Part shown: in pieces, positions 24,668 to 32,694 of the stretch
Numbering within the stretch: the stretch's first letter is position 1
Layout of the letters: the number at the start of each line of letters is the position of its first letter
From: Vreelandella halophila
GTDB lineage: Bacteria > Pseudomonadota > Gammaproteobacteria > Pseudomonadales > Oleiphilaceae
Assembly: GCF_019903425.1 (NCBI RefSeq)
Contig: NZ_JACHUZ010000013.1
Coordinates: forward strand, 2,640,410-2,675,716
Direction of reading: 5' to 3'
Length of the DNA: 35,307 nt
Position numbers and translations under genes: made by a program
The notes under the pieces: model-generated
What the model was told of the DNA's origin: nothing
The model's database searches: none
What the model saw: only the letters and a program-made list of their open reading frames with translations

Positions 24668-26110
24668 TCAGACGAACGCCAGCTCCTCTTCAGGGTTGAT
24701 GCCATGGTCCCGCATCTGGGCAAGCTTGTAGCGCAGGGTACGGGGGCTGATACCCAGCCGTTCGGCCGCCTGTTTGCGGCGGCCACGCTCATCACGCAGG
24801 GTCTGCAGGATGATCCGGAACTCACGCTTGCGCAGGTCATCCCCCAGGGAGGCATCCTGGGGCTCGCTGGCCGCCTCCCCGACTTCGGATTCGGGCACCC
24901 CGGCCTCCGGGCCGGCCTCGACAGATTCGCCCATATCCGCTTCCGGAGTGGCTGGTCGTGGTGCCGGTGCGGCGCCGGTAATACTCTGATCCAGACTCAG
25001 GTCCCGGTCGGTGATGACCTGCCCCTGCTGCAGAATCAGTGCCCGCTGGATGGCGTTATCCAGCTCCCGCACATTGCCCGGCCAGTCATACTGGTAAATG
25101 ATCCGGCGGGCACTGGGGTCCAGCGTCACCCCGGTCATGTGCATCTGCCGGGCATGCTTTTCCAGCAGATGGTCCGCCAGCGGCAGGATGTCGTCGCGGC
25201 GCTCGCGCAGCGGCAGCCACTGCAGGGGGAACACGCCCAGCCGGTAGTAGAGATCCTCACGGAAACGGCCAGCGGCCACATCCTCCTGGAGATCGCGGTT
25301 GGTGGTGGCGATCACGCGCACGTCGAGCTGGATACTGCGGCGGCCACCGACGCGCTCCACTTCCCGCTCCTGCAATACCCGCAGCAGCTTGGCCTGGAGG
25401 CCGATCTCCATTTCCGAGATCTCGTCCAGAAGCAGTGTGCCGCCATTGGCCTGTTCGAACTTGCCCGGCGACGTCTGGTGCGCCCCGGTGAAGGCCCCCT
25501 TCTCGTGGCCGAAAAGGATCGCCTCCAGCATGTTCTCGGGAATGGCGGCGCAGTTGAGGGCCACGAAGGGCTGCGAGGCACGGCTGGATTCGTCATGGAT
25601 GTAACGCGCCAGCACCTCCTTGCCGGTGCCACTTTCGCCACAAATCAGCACAGTGGAGTCCGTGGCGGCCACCTTGCGCGCCAGCTGGAACATCCGTCGG
25701 CTGGCGGCATCCTCGGCAATGGCCCGGTTGGCACCGGTTGCAGCAGGCCCGCCCAGAACCCGGGAAACAATGTCCGTAAGCACCTGTGGCTCAAAGGGCT
25801 TGGCCAGATAATCCACGGCACCGGCCTGCATGGCGGAAACCGCCTGCTCGATGCGGCCATAGGCGGTCATCAGCAGTACCGGAATACCGGGATGATGGCG
25901 CTGGATCTCAGCGAGCAGACTGATGCCGTCCATGCCGGGCATCTGCACGTCACTGATCACCAGGTCCACCGGCGCCGAAGCCAGTTTTTCCAGGGCTTCC
26001 TCGCCGCTGGCCGCCTCACTGACCCGGTAACGCTTCACTTCCAGGGTGGTGACCAGCGCCTCGCGGAGCTCCCCATCGTCCTCAACAATCAGTATCTTCT
26101 GTTTCGCCAT
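24668..26110 (-). CDS. fleR: FleR (FlrC), sigma-54 response regulator for flagellar genes
   Basis: FleR is the phosphorylated partner of FleS and activates RpoN-dependent genes for basal body and hook. The 480 residues have a receiver domain (acidic pair D11-D12, phospho-acceptor Asp54, Lys104), an AAA+ domain (Walker A GESGTGKE at 158-165, sigma-54 contact GAFTGA at 205-210, and LRERRDDILPLADHLL) and a C-terminal Fis-type helix-turn-helix (about 442-465: RKQAAERLGISPRTLRYKLA). An acidic, proline-rich linker of about 45 residues (378-424) separates the last two. It starts 27 bases after fleS. Confidence 0.96.
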   Translation of the reverse strand: MAKQKILIVEDDGELREALVTTLEVKRYRVSEAASGEEALEKLASAPVDLVISDVQMPGMDGISLLAEIQRHHPGIPVLLMTAYGRIEQAVSAMQAGAVDYLAKPFEPQVLTDIVSRVLGGPAATGANRAIAEDAASRRMFQLARKVAATDSTVLICGESGTGKEVLARYIHDESSRASQPFVALNCAAIPENMLEAILFGHEKGAFTGAHQTSPGKFEQANGGTLLLDEISEMEIGLQAKLLRVLQEREVERVGGRRSIQLDVRVIATTNRDLQEDVAAGRFREDLYYRLGVFPLQWLPLRERRDDILPLADHLLEKHARQMHMTGVTLDPSARRIIYQYDWPGNVRELDNAIQRALILQQGQVITDRDLSLDQSITGAAPAPRPATPEADMGESVEAGPEAGVPESEVGEAASEPQDASLGDDLRKREFRIILQTLRDERGRRKQAAERLGISPRTLRYKLAQMRDHGINPEEELAFV

Positions 26111-26137
26111 GACTATATCTCCGATGATTCCCCGGGA

Positions 26138-27379
26138 TCACCCTTTGTGCGGTGCGGCCAGCGGCAGCGTGATGATGGCGCTGGTGCCGCTACGGCCATC
26201 CGATACCAGTTCAAAACGCCCCTTGTGGGCCTGAACCACCGCTTTGACCACCGCCAGCCCCAGGCCGGTCCCGTGGGACTTGGTGGTCACAAAGGCCTCG
26301 GTCACGCGCTCGGCCTCTTCCGCAGAGAGGCCCGGCCCGTTGTCCGTGATGCAGAAACGAACCTCGCCATCCTGCCCGGAAACCTCAAGCGCCAGCTCAT
26401 TCGCGCCCGCCTCTAGGCTGTTGTTGATCAGGTTCAGGCAGGCCCCGACCAGGGCCTCGCGGTTGCAGGCGATGGTCCCTTCGGGCCAGTGGCCCGGGGT
26501 GGTGAGCGTGGCCCCGCGTGTCTGCAGGGGCGTCTCAGCGTTCTGGACAACCGCCTGTATCCATTCGCCAATGCCCAGCTGTTCCGCGAGCCGGATATCA
26601 CCCCGGGCGAAAATCAGCATGTCCCGGACCTGTTGCTCCAGATGCTGCAGGCGTGCCATCAGCTTGCCGGCACAGCGCTCGCGCATCTCGGCATCCAGGT
26701 CTTCTTCGTACAGATGGCCGGCATAGAGCATGGCAGCGGACAGCGGCGTACGGATCTGATGCGCCAGTGACGCCACCATACGGCCCATGGAGGAAAGCCG
26801 TTCGGAGCGCGCCAGGCGCGACTGCAGTTCGCGGGTTTCGGTCAGGTCGGTAAGCAGAATCAGCTGGCCAGGCTCGTTATCCATGGACCGGATCTCAATG
26901 TTCACCCGGCGGCCGTCATTGAGAGAGACTTCGTGGCCGTCATCGCGCCGTGGCGCGAAGGCCCGCTGGATCACATCCACCCAGCGCTCGCCTTCCAGAG
27001 GTTCGTCCAGTAGTTCCACGGCTGCCGGATTGCACTGGCTGATGACGCCCTGGCTGTCCAGCACCACCACGCCGGCCGGCAGCACGTCCAGAAGGGTCGA
27101 GAGCCGGTTGGCGACCTTCTCGCGCTCTTCCAGCTCATCGCGGCGCCGGCGCTCCTCGCTGCTGAGACGCCCCGCGAGCTCATTCACCCGCTCCTCCAGA
27201 GTCCGGTAGGAATCCGTGATCTGGCGCGACATCTGGTTGAACAGTTCCAGCGCCTCATCCACCGGACCGGTCTCCGGCTCCTGCCGGGCACCGAAAAGGG
27301 AGGTCACCTTATCATTGGCGTCCGCGGCCGCACTGTCGTGGGATGCGGTTTCGTTCCGCTCGGAGGTCTGCTGGCTCAT
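26138..27379 (-). CDS. fleS: FleS (FlrB), flagellar sensor histidine kinase
   Basis: FleS phosphorylates FleR once early assembly steps are done. The 413 residues show no membrane segment, so it is cytoplasmic. An N-terminal coiled coil (about 45-95) precedes a PAS domain (about 95-180: LLDVLPAGVVVLDSQGVIS). The dimerisation domain has the phosphorylated His207 in SLAHQIRTPLSAAMLYAGHL. The ATPase domain has the N box LVGACLNLINNSLEAG, ITDNGPGLS and TGLGLAVVKAVVQAH. GGGAGAAG stands before the ATG. The signal that it senses cannot be read from the sequence. Confidence 0.95.
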   Translation of the reverse strand: MSQQTSERNETASHDSAAADANDKVTSLFGARQEPETGPVDEALELFNQMSRQITDSYRTLEERVNELAGRLSSEERRRRDELEEREKVANRLSTLLDVLPAGVVVLDSQGVISQCNPAAVELLDEPLEGERWVDVIQRAFAPRRDDGHEVSLNDGRRVNIEIRSMDNEPGQLILLTDLTETRELQSRLARSERLSSMGRMVASLAHQIRTPLSAAMLYAGHLYEEDLDAEMRERCAGKLMARLQHLEQQVRDMLIFARGDIRLAEQLGIGEWIQAVVQNAETPLQTRGATLTTPGHWPEGTIACNREALVGACLNLINNSLEAGANELALEVSGQDGEVRFCITDNGPGLSAEEAERVTEAFVTTKSHGTGLGLAVVKAVVQAHKGRFELVSDGRSGTSAIITLPLAAPHKG

Positions 27380-27441
27380 GGGCTTCTCCCGTACCGACGC
27401 CGCGCCCCATGCGCGGGTTCTGTTCAGTTCGGGCAGATGCC

Positions 27442-27457
27442 AGCAGGTTTCATGCCA
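27442..27457 (-). promoter_or_regulatory. Sigma-54 (-24/-12) promoter for fleSR
   Basis: The minus strand reads TGGCATGAAACCTGCT, matching TGGCAYG-N4-YTGCT with exact GG-N10-GC spacing. The predicted start is near 27431, 52 bases before fleS. The gap upstream to the fleQ stop is AT-rich for this window and could hold FleQ sites. This agrees with the known rule that FleQ/FlrA activates fleSR/flrBC through RpoN. Confidence 0.78.
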
Positions 27458-27531
27458 TCCTGACTTTTTCTTTATGGATCAGGTTCTTGTGAAAACATCA
27501 CCAAAAAGGAAGCCAAATTTTTGTCGCAGCC

Positions 27532-28965
27532 TCAGGTCTCTGTCTCTTCCCGGAGACCGTATTTCCTGACCTTTTCCACCAGCGTGGTACGGCGGATCCG
27601 GAGCTTTTCGGCGGCCCTGGCAACCACGCCATCCGTCTCGTTGAGCGCCTGCTCAATCAGGGTCTTTTCAAGATTGGACAGATAATCCTTCAGGTCCAGG
27701 CCGTTGACCGGCAGCAGCGCCGGGGCATCCAGGTTATTGATGCCCTCAATTCCGGCAGGCATACCAGAGTCCTCGGTTTCGTGGGACTCATCAAGATCAT
27801 CCACGTAACGGAACTTGCGCGGCAGCTCCTGGACTCCTACCACACCATAGGGATGCATGATGGCCAGGCGCTCCACCAGGTTCGCCAGCTCCCGGACATT
27901 ACCCGGCCAGTCATGGCGGCAGAGGCTCATGATGGCGGCGGAGTTGAGGCGGATGGAGCCACGTTTCTCTTTCTCCATGCGGGAAATAAGCTCATTGATG
28001 AGCAGCGGAATGTCCTCCACCCGCTCTCGCAGCGCCGGCATTTCCAGCGGGAAGACGTTGAGGCGGTAATACAGATCCTCACGGAACTCCCCGTTCTCGA
28101 TCATGGTTTCGAGATTCTTGTGGGTGGCTGCGATCACGCGCACGTCCGTCTTGATGGTGCGGTTGCCGCCCACCCGCTCATAGGTGCGTTCCTGCAGCAC
28201 GCGCAGGATCTTGACCTGCATGCTGAGCGGCATGTCACCAATCTCATCCAGAAAGAGGGTGCCACCCTCGGCAAGCTCGAAGCGCCCGGCGCGGGAGCTG
28301 ATGGCGCCGGTGAAAGCCCCTTTCTCGTGTCCGAAGAGCTCACTTTCAAGAAGCTCTCCGGGAATGGCGCCGCAGTTGACCGGGACAAAGGGCTTGTCCC
28401 GACGGGGGGAATGGTAATGAAGGTTGCGTGCCACCACTTCCTTGCCCGTGCCCGACTCGCCGGTGATCAGGACGCTTACTTCCTTGTCCGCCACCTGGGA
28501 CATGAGCTCGCGCACGTGCTGGATACGCCGGCTGGTACCCACCAGGCTGCGGAACAGTTGCACCTCGCGCTGCTGGGCCCGCTGCCCGTTGCGGGCATAC
28601 TGCTCGCGGTACACCTGGGCCCGGTAGAGTGAGTCCACAAACTTGGTATAGTTCGGAGGCCAGGCGATGCGGGCGATGATGCGGGATTCCGCCTCTGTGC
28701 TGAGCCCTTCCAGACTGTGTTCGCTAATCTGCAGGAAAGGCACGCCGGACTGGCGCTCGGCCAGCTCATTGAGATGGCCGACCGCGGCATCACTTTCGCC
28801 ATCGACGACCACCGCGCCCAGCGTCTCGGTCTGTTCAAGGTTAGAGATCCATTGCTCGGGATCGGCGGCGAACACCTCCTCACCGATGAATTCCAGGATC
28901 AGGCGGAGATCGTGTCGACGCTGTTCGTCGTCCACAACGAGAAATACAGTGGCAGTCTCAGACAT
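27532..28965 (-). CDS. fleQ: FleQ (FlrA), master regulator of flagellar genes
   Basis: FleQ activates the RpoN-dependent flagellar cascade and, in Pseudomonas, binds c-di-GMP and controls biofilm genes. The 477 residues show an N-terminal FleQ receiver-like domain (1-125), an AAA+ domain (about 137-375; Walker A GESGTGKE at 169-176, GAFTGA at 216-221) and a Fis-type helix-turn-helix (about 445-470: [20 protein letters not shown]). The c-di-GMP contact motif LFRS is present at 137-140 and the conserved Arg at 180. From memory the protein is strikingly like P. aeruginosa FleQ from residue 137 on. The ATG has GAGG upstream and a sigma-70-like promoter. Confidence 0.97.
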   Translation of the reverse strand: MSETATVFLVVDDEQRRHDLRLILEFIGEEVFAADPEQWISNLEQTETLGAVVVDGESDAAVGHLNELAERQSGVPFLQISEHSLEGLSTEAESRIIARIAWPPNYTKFVDSLYRAQVYREQYARNGQRAQQREVQLFRSLVGTSRRIQHVRELMSQVADKEVSVLITGESGTGKEVVARNLHYHSPRRDKPFVPVNCGAIPGELLESELFGHEKGAFTGAISSRAGRFELAEGGTLFLDEIGDMPLSMQVKILRVLQERTYERVGGNRTIKTDVRVIAATHKNLETMIENGEFREDLYYRLNVFPLEMPALRERVEDIPLLINELISRMEKEKRGSIRLNSAAIMSLCRHDWPGNVRELANLVERLAIMHPYGVVGVQELPRKFRYVDDLDESHETEDSGMPAGIEGINNLDAPALLPVNGLDLKDYLSNLEKTLIEQALNETDGVVARAAEKLRIRRTTLVEKVRKYGLREETET

Positions 28966-29033
28966 CGGACCAGCAGCCTCGGGCCAGGCGTTTATGACAG
29001 CTCCATGAACAGTTCGTCATGGGATTGTCACGT

Positions 29034-29062
29034 ATTTAAGACGCTGAGACTGCCGGAGTCAA
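29034..29062 (-). promoter_or_regulatory. Sigma-70-type promoter for fleQ
   Basis: On the minus strand TTGACT (-35, 29057-29062) and TTAAAT (-10, 29034-29039) are separated by 17 bases, with predicted start near 29027 and a leader of about 62 bases. The surrounding DNA is AT-rich for this window. A housekeeping promoter fits FleQ as the top of the cascade. Confidence 0.62.
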
Positions 29063-29103
29063 TTTTATGACGCTGTTTTTATAAACATCCTGTTGTCCCC
29101 TGG

Positions 29104-29391
29104 TTACTGATTGTCCAGATAGGCCTGTGCCGCCTTCTGGGTCCGGTTGTTGGAGCGCAGCGCTTCAGCCGCTTCATCGCGCTCCTTCTCGGAAGCTTCC
29201 CTGGCCTCGTTGTAGAGGGCCTGGAGCCGTTCCACGCCTGCCCTGACCCGCTCCTGCCCGAGCCGTTCGGCATCGGCAACGGCCTCGTCCACACACTGGC
29301 GGACCTCCTCATCAAGCGCTGCCAGAGAGGCCCAGTCCTTCGCGGCAACCAGTGATTCCACCCGGCTGACCATCTCCTCAAGTGCTGCCAT
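29104..29391 (-). CDS. fliT: FliT-like flagellar export chaperone
   Basis: The 95-residue helical protein has the FliT layout: AAKDWASLAALDEEV near residues 16-30 (Trp after a charged residue, then Leu repeats), a charged helix, and a C-terminal NNRTQKAAQAYLDN, like the conserved end of FliT-type proteins. FliT holds the filament cap FliD before export. In Pseudomonas the order fliD-fliS-fliT-fleQ is usual and this gene is just upstream of fleQ, which supports the call; fliS and fliD are absent here. The chosen ATG (29389-29391) has GGGGGAG eight bases upstream; a longer reading to 29526 lacks support. Confidence 0.78.
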   Translation of the reverse strand: MAALEEMVSRVESLVAAKDWASLAALDEEVRQCVDEAVADAERLGQERVRAGVERLQALYNEAREASEKERDEAAEALRSNNRTQKAAQAYLDNQ

Positions 29392-29422
29392 AGCGATGCT
29401 CCCCCAATAACGTGACACAATT

Positions 29423-29438
29423 GGCTGCCACAGCAGCC
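29423..29438. repeat. Perfect inverted repeat between divergent genes
   Basis: GGCTGC-CACA-GCAGCC is a six-base inverted repeat with a four-base spacer, 32 bases from the fliT start and in the gap before the plus-strand gene. It could be an operator or a small hairpin; there is no long T run on either side. Confidence 0.4.
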
Positions 29439-29446
29439 GGTTTCCT

Positions 29447-29475
29447 TTGAAAATGGTCCGGATTGGCATTAATGT
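29447..29475 (+). promoter_or_regulatory. Possible sigma-70 promoter for the plus-strand genes
   Basis: TTGAAA (29447-29452), a 17-base spacer and TAATGT (29470-29475) lie just before the small gene at 29501. The -35 is good (five of six); the -10 is weak (three of six). Confidence 0.3.
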
Positions 29476-29500
29476 CGAATCCAACACCCTGTCTTTCCCG

Positions 29501-29818
29501 ATGAGCAAGCGACCCGACACCACCATGCAAGACCAGCAGAACGACGCCTACATTGCCATTGCCAGAGCCTGCCTCAAAGCCATCAACCAGGCGGCTGATG
29601 ACGGGCGTGACCGCGCCGAACAGATCCAGATGGTCTATCAGGCCATCGACGAAGCCTTCCAGGAACAGTTTGAACCCTACCGCCAGCAGCTGCGGGACTA
29701 CCACTCCATTCTACAACGGATCGCCAGTGGTGGCATGAGCGCACAGCAGATGGTGGAACTGGCGGAAGCTGCGGTTGCTGACACCACCGAACGCGATCAG
29801 GATGATCCCCTGCACTGA
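29501..29818 (+). CDS. Small protein of unknown function
   Basis: I do not recognise this family. The 105-residue product is predicted to be mostly helical, acidic, with no signal peptide, membrane segment or cysteine pair. It includes AYIAIARACLKAINQAADDG, AEQIQMVYQAIDEAFQEQFE and QQMVELAEAAVAD. The start is uncertain: ATG at 29501 has no clear ribosome site, and ATG at 29525 is also possible. An upstream TTG at 29447 would overlap the putative promoter. It ends 14 bases before the M16 protease gene and probably shares its transcript. Codon use looks like that of the neighbours. Confidence 0.72.
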   Translation: MSKRPDTTMQDQQNDAYIAIARACLKAINQAADDGRDRAEQIQMVYQAIDEAFQEQFEPYRQQLRDYHSILQRIASGGMSAQQMVELAEAAVADTTERDQDDPLH

Positions 29819-29832
29819 CAAGGAGCCCGACC

Positions 29833-32694
29833 ATGACCGCTCGATTCCGATTCCACCCTGCCGCGCGACTGGCAGGGCTTGCTCTGGGCGCCGTCCTGGG
29901 CCTCACCGTGCAGTCCGCGGCTGCTGATGTCTCCCAGCGGATGTCACCGGAAACCGGCCCCGGTGCCACCGCGGACTACCGTTACCTGACACTGGAGAAC
30001 GGCCTGGGTGCCCTGATGGTCTCCGACCCGCGGGCCGACAAAGCCGCCGCCGCGCTGGACGTGCATGTCGGCGCTGGAGCCGACCCGGAAGACCGGGCCG
30101 GGCTGGCCCACTTCACGGAACACATGCTGTTCCTGGGCACCGAGACATACCCGGATCCGGGTGAGTACAAGTCCTTCATCAACAGCCATGGCGGCTCGCA
30201 CAACGCCTTCACCAGTGCCCTGGACACCAACTACTTCTTCAATGTCGAGCCCCAGTTCCTGGAGCCGGCCCTGGACCGCTTCTCAGAACAGTTCCGTGTG
30301 CCGACTTTTGCCAAGGAGTTGATCGAGCGTGAACGAAACGCGGTCAACTCCGAGTTCTCGGCACATCGGCGCAATGATGGGCGGCGTTTCTGGTCAGCCC
30401 TCAAGCAGACATTCCCCGAGGGACACCCTCTGGCGGGTTTCACCGTGGGCAACCTGGAGACACTCTCCAATGACGATGGTGAACTGCGCGCTGACACCGT
30501 CGACTTCTACGAACAGCACTATTCCGCCAACCTCATGGAGCTGGTGGTGATTGGCCCGCAGTCGCTGGACGAACTGGAGTCCATGGTGGCTCCCCGCTTC
30601 TCGCCGGTCGCCAACCGCGGCCACAGCGCGCCACGCTATACCCAGCCCTTTCTCGAAAGCGGCCAGCTGCCCCGGCTTCTGGAGGTGGACGCGATCCGGG
30701 ACACACGCCAGCTCCAGCTGACCTTCCCGATCCCCTCCACGGAAAAGGACTACCGCAACAAGCCGTTGTCCTACCTGTCGCATCTGATTGGGCACGAAGG
30801 TAAGGGCAGCCTGCATGCCGTCCTCAAGGAGGCCGGTCTGGTGGACAAGCTGTCCGCGGGCCAGAGCATGGACACCGGCGACCAAGCCATGATGAACATC
30901 AGCATGTCACTCACGCCGGAAGGCCGCGACCAGTGGCGTGAGGTGGTTCGCCTGACGTTTGACTACCTGGACCTGATCCGTGAGAACGGCATCCGGCAGG
31001 TGTATTTCGAGGAACAGCAGAAACTCAACGACATTGAGCTGCGCTTCCGGGAACGGGACAAGCCGATCCACGAGGCCAGTTCCCTGGCAAGCCGACTGCA
31101 CCGGGTGGCACCGGACGACGTGGTGATCGCACCCTGGCTCTACGAGACCTACGAGCCTTCCGTGTACCGGGAACTGATGAACCACCTGCAGCCTGACAAC
31201 GCCCTGGTGTCCATACTGGCTCCCGTGGAGGAAACGGATGACTGGCAGACCACGCCCTATTACGACACACCCTACCGGCTGACGGATCTGGAAGCGGATC
31301 AGCTTGTCGGCGGGAGTGAGCGCAGCGCGCAGCTTGGACTTCCTGAGCCCAACCCCTTTATCCCGGAAGATCTCTCACTGGTCTCCGGGGATGACATGCC
31401 CCGGCCCCGTGCCATGGGCGATGGGCCACTGGAACTGTGGTACGCCCGCGACACACGGTTCGAGGCACCGCGTGCCAACGTCTACCTGTCGCTGCGCTCC
31501 CCGGCGGCCACAGGCTCCGCGCGCAATGTGGTGCTGACACGCCTGCTTGCCGAAACCGTCAGGGACGAACTCAACGCCCTCGCCTATCCGGCCCGGATCG
31601 CGGGCCTGGATTACCAGGTCTACAGCCACCTCCGGGGCATTACCGTCAAGCTCAGCGGTTACAGCGACAAACTGCCGCGCCTCATGGGGGAGGTCCTGGA
31701 GCGGCTGCGCCACCCGGAACTCGACCCGGAGAACATCCGCACACGGCTCCAGCAGATCCGGGATGACCTCGCCAACGCTGCCGAACGCCGCCCCTACGAG
31801 ATCGCCTCCGGGGCCATCCACGAACAGTTGCTTGAGAACGTTTTCCCCCACGCCACGCGGCTTGAGGCCGCCAGGGAACTGGCCCCGGAAGATCTGGAGG
31901 CACATACCGACAGCTTCTACCGCGCCCTGGATCCGGTCATGCTCGTGCACGGCAACATGACGCGTGCGGCAGCGCTCAACACCCGTTCCCGGGTCTCGAG
32001 CCTGATCATGGAGGATGTGGACCCCACGGAAGTACCCCGTGCCAGCGTCCGGCGACTGGCCGAGGAAGAACAGACCCTGGATGTCAGCGTCCGCCATTCC
32101 GACCAGGGGTATCTGCGTTACATCCAGGGCGCGGACTCCGATTATGCCTCCCAGGCCCGGTTCCGCCTGCTCGCTCAGCTTCTGTCCTCGCCTTTCTACG
32201 AGAGACTGCGCACCAACCAGCAGATGGGGTATATCGTCCAGGGCACCTATTACCCGATGCTGGAGGCACCGGGGATAGGCTTCATCGTCCAGTCGCCCAA
32301 GCACAGCTTCAAGCGCATCGACGAAAGCGTGACCACCTTTCTGAAGGAGCAGGAAAAACGGCTGGCAGACCTGGACGCGGAAACGCTCGAGCGCCAGAAG
32401 CAGGCCGTGGTCAGCCGTCTGGCGCAGGACGACACCCGCCTGAGCGAAGTGGCCAACCGTTACTGGCAGGAAATCGACCGCGGGAACCACGACTTTGACA
32501 ACCGCGAACGGCTCATCAAGGCCGTGAAAGCCATAGACCATGAGGCCCTGATGGCCACCTACCGGAATGCTGTTCTGGAGGATCCCAGAGCCCTGGTGAT
32601 CAATGCCCACCGGGATGTGCCCCGGGAGGCCGAGTCACTCCAGAGCCTGGAATACGATGGTGGCTTCCCCAGAACCGTCAAAGAGACGGAATAA
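29833..32694 (+). CDS. Secreted insulysin-type M16 zinc metalloprotease
   Basis: The 953-residue protein belongs to peptidase family M16 (pitrilysin/insulysin, 'inverzincin'), which cuts peptides inside a closed chamber. An N-terminal signal peptide (about 1-31, ending VQSAAA) sends it to the periplasm. The zinc site is H93-F-T-E96-H97, in LAHFTEHMLFLG, with the third ligand probably Glu174 in ERNAVNSEF. Four M16 domains can be followed; the last holds NQQMGYIVQGTYY and IGFIVQSPKHSF. Length is close to E. coli protease III (962). The ATG has AAGGAG upstream. The end overlaps the convergent sbcB end by 17 bases. Confidence 0.92.
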   Translation: MTARFRFHPAARLAGLALGAVLGLTVQSAAADVSQRMSPETGPGATADYRYLTLENGLGALMVSDPRADKAAAALDVHVGAGADPEDRAGLAHFTEHMLFLGTETYPDPGEYKSFINSHGGSHNAFTSALDTNYFFNVEPQFLEPALDRFSEQFRVPTFAKELIERERNAVNSEFSAHRRNDGRRFWSALKQTFPEGHPLAGFTVGNLETLSNDDGELRADTVDFYEQHYSANLMELVVIGPQSLDELESMVAPRFSPVANRGHSAPRYTQPFLESGQLPRLLEVDAIRDTRQLQLTFPIPSTEKDYRNKPLSYLSHLIGHEGKGSLHAVLKEAGLVDKLSAGQSMDTGDQAMMNISMSLTPEGRDQWREVVRLTFDYLDLIRENGIRQVYFEEQQKLNDIELRFRERDKPIHEASSLASRLHRVAPDDVVIAPWLYETYEPSVYRELMNHLQPDNALVSILAPVEETDDWQTTPYYDTPYRLTDLEADQLVGGSERSAQLGLPEPNPFIPEDLSLVSGDDMPRPRAMGDGPLELWYARDTRFEAPRANVYLSLRSPAATGSARNVVLTRLLAETVRDELNALAYPARIAGLDYQVYSHLRGITVKLSGYSDKLPRLMGEVLERLRHPELDPENIRTRLQQIRDDLANAAERRPYEIASGAIHEQLLENVFPHATRLEAARELAPEDLEAHTDSFYRALDPVMLVHGNMTRAAALNTRSRVSSLIMEDVDPTEVPRASVRRLAEEEQTLDVSVRHSDQGYLRYIQGADSDYASQARFRLLAQLLSSPFYERLRTNQQMGYIVQGTYYPMLEAPGIGFIVQSPKHSFKRIDESVTTFLKEQEKRLADLDAETLERQKQAVVSRLAQDDTRLSEVANRYWQEIDRGNHDFDNRERLIKAVKAIDHEALMATYRNAVLEDPRALVINAHRDVPREAESLQSLEYDGGFPRTVKETE

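Noticed and set aside
24611-26416. 601-codon open frame on the plus strand
   Set aside because: Antisense to fleR and the end of fleS; it also runs through the fleR terminator.
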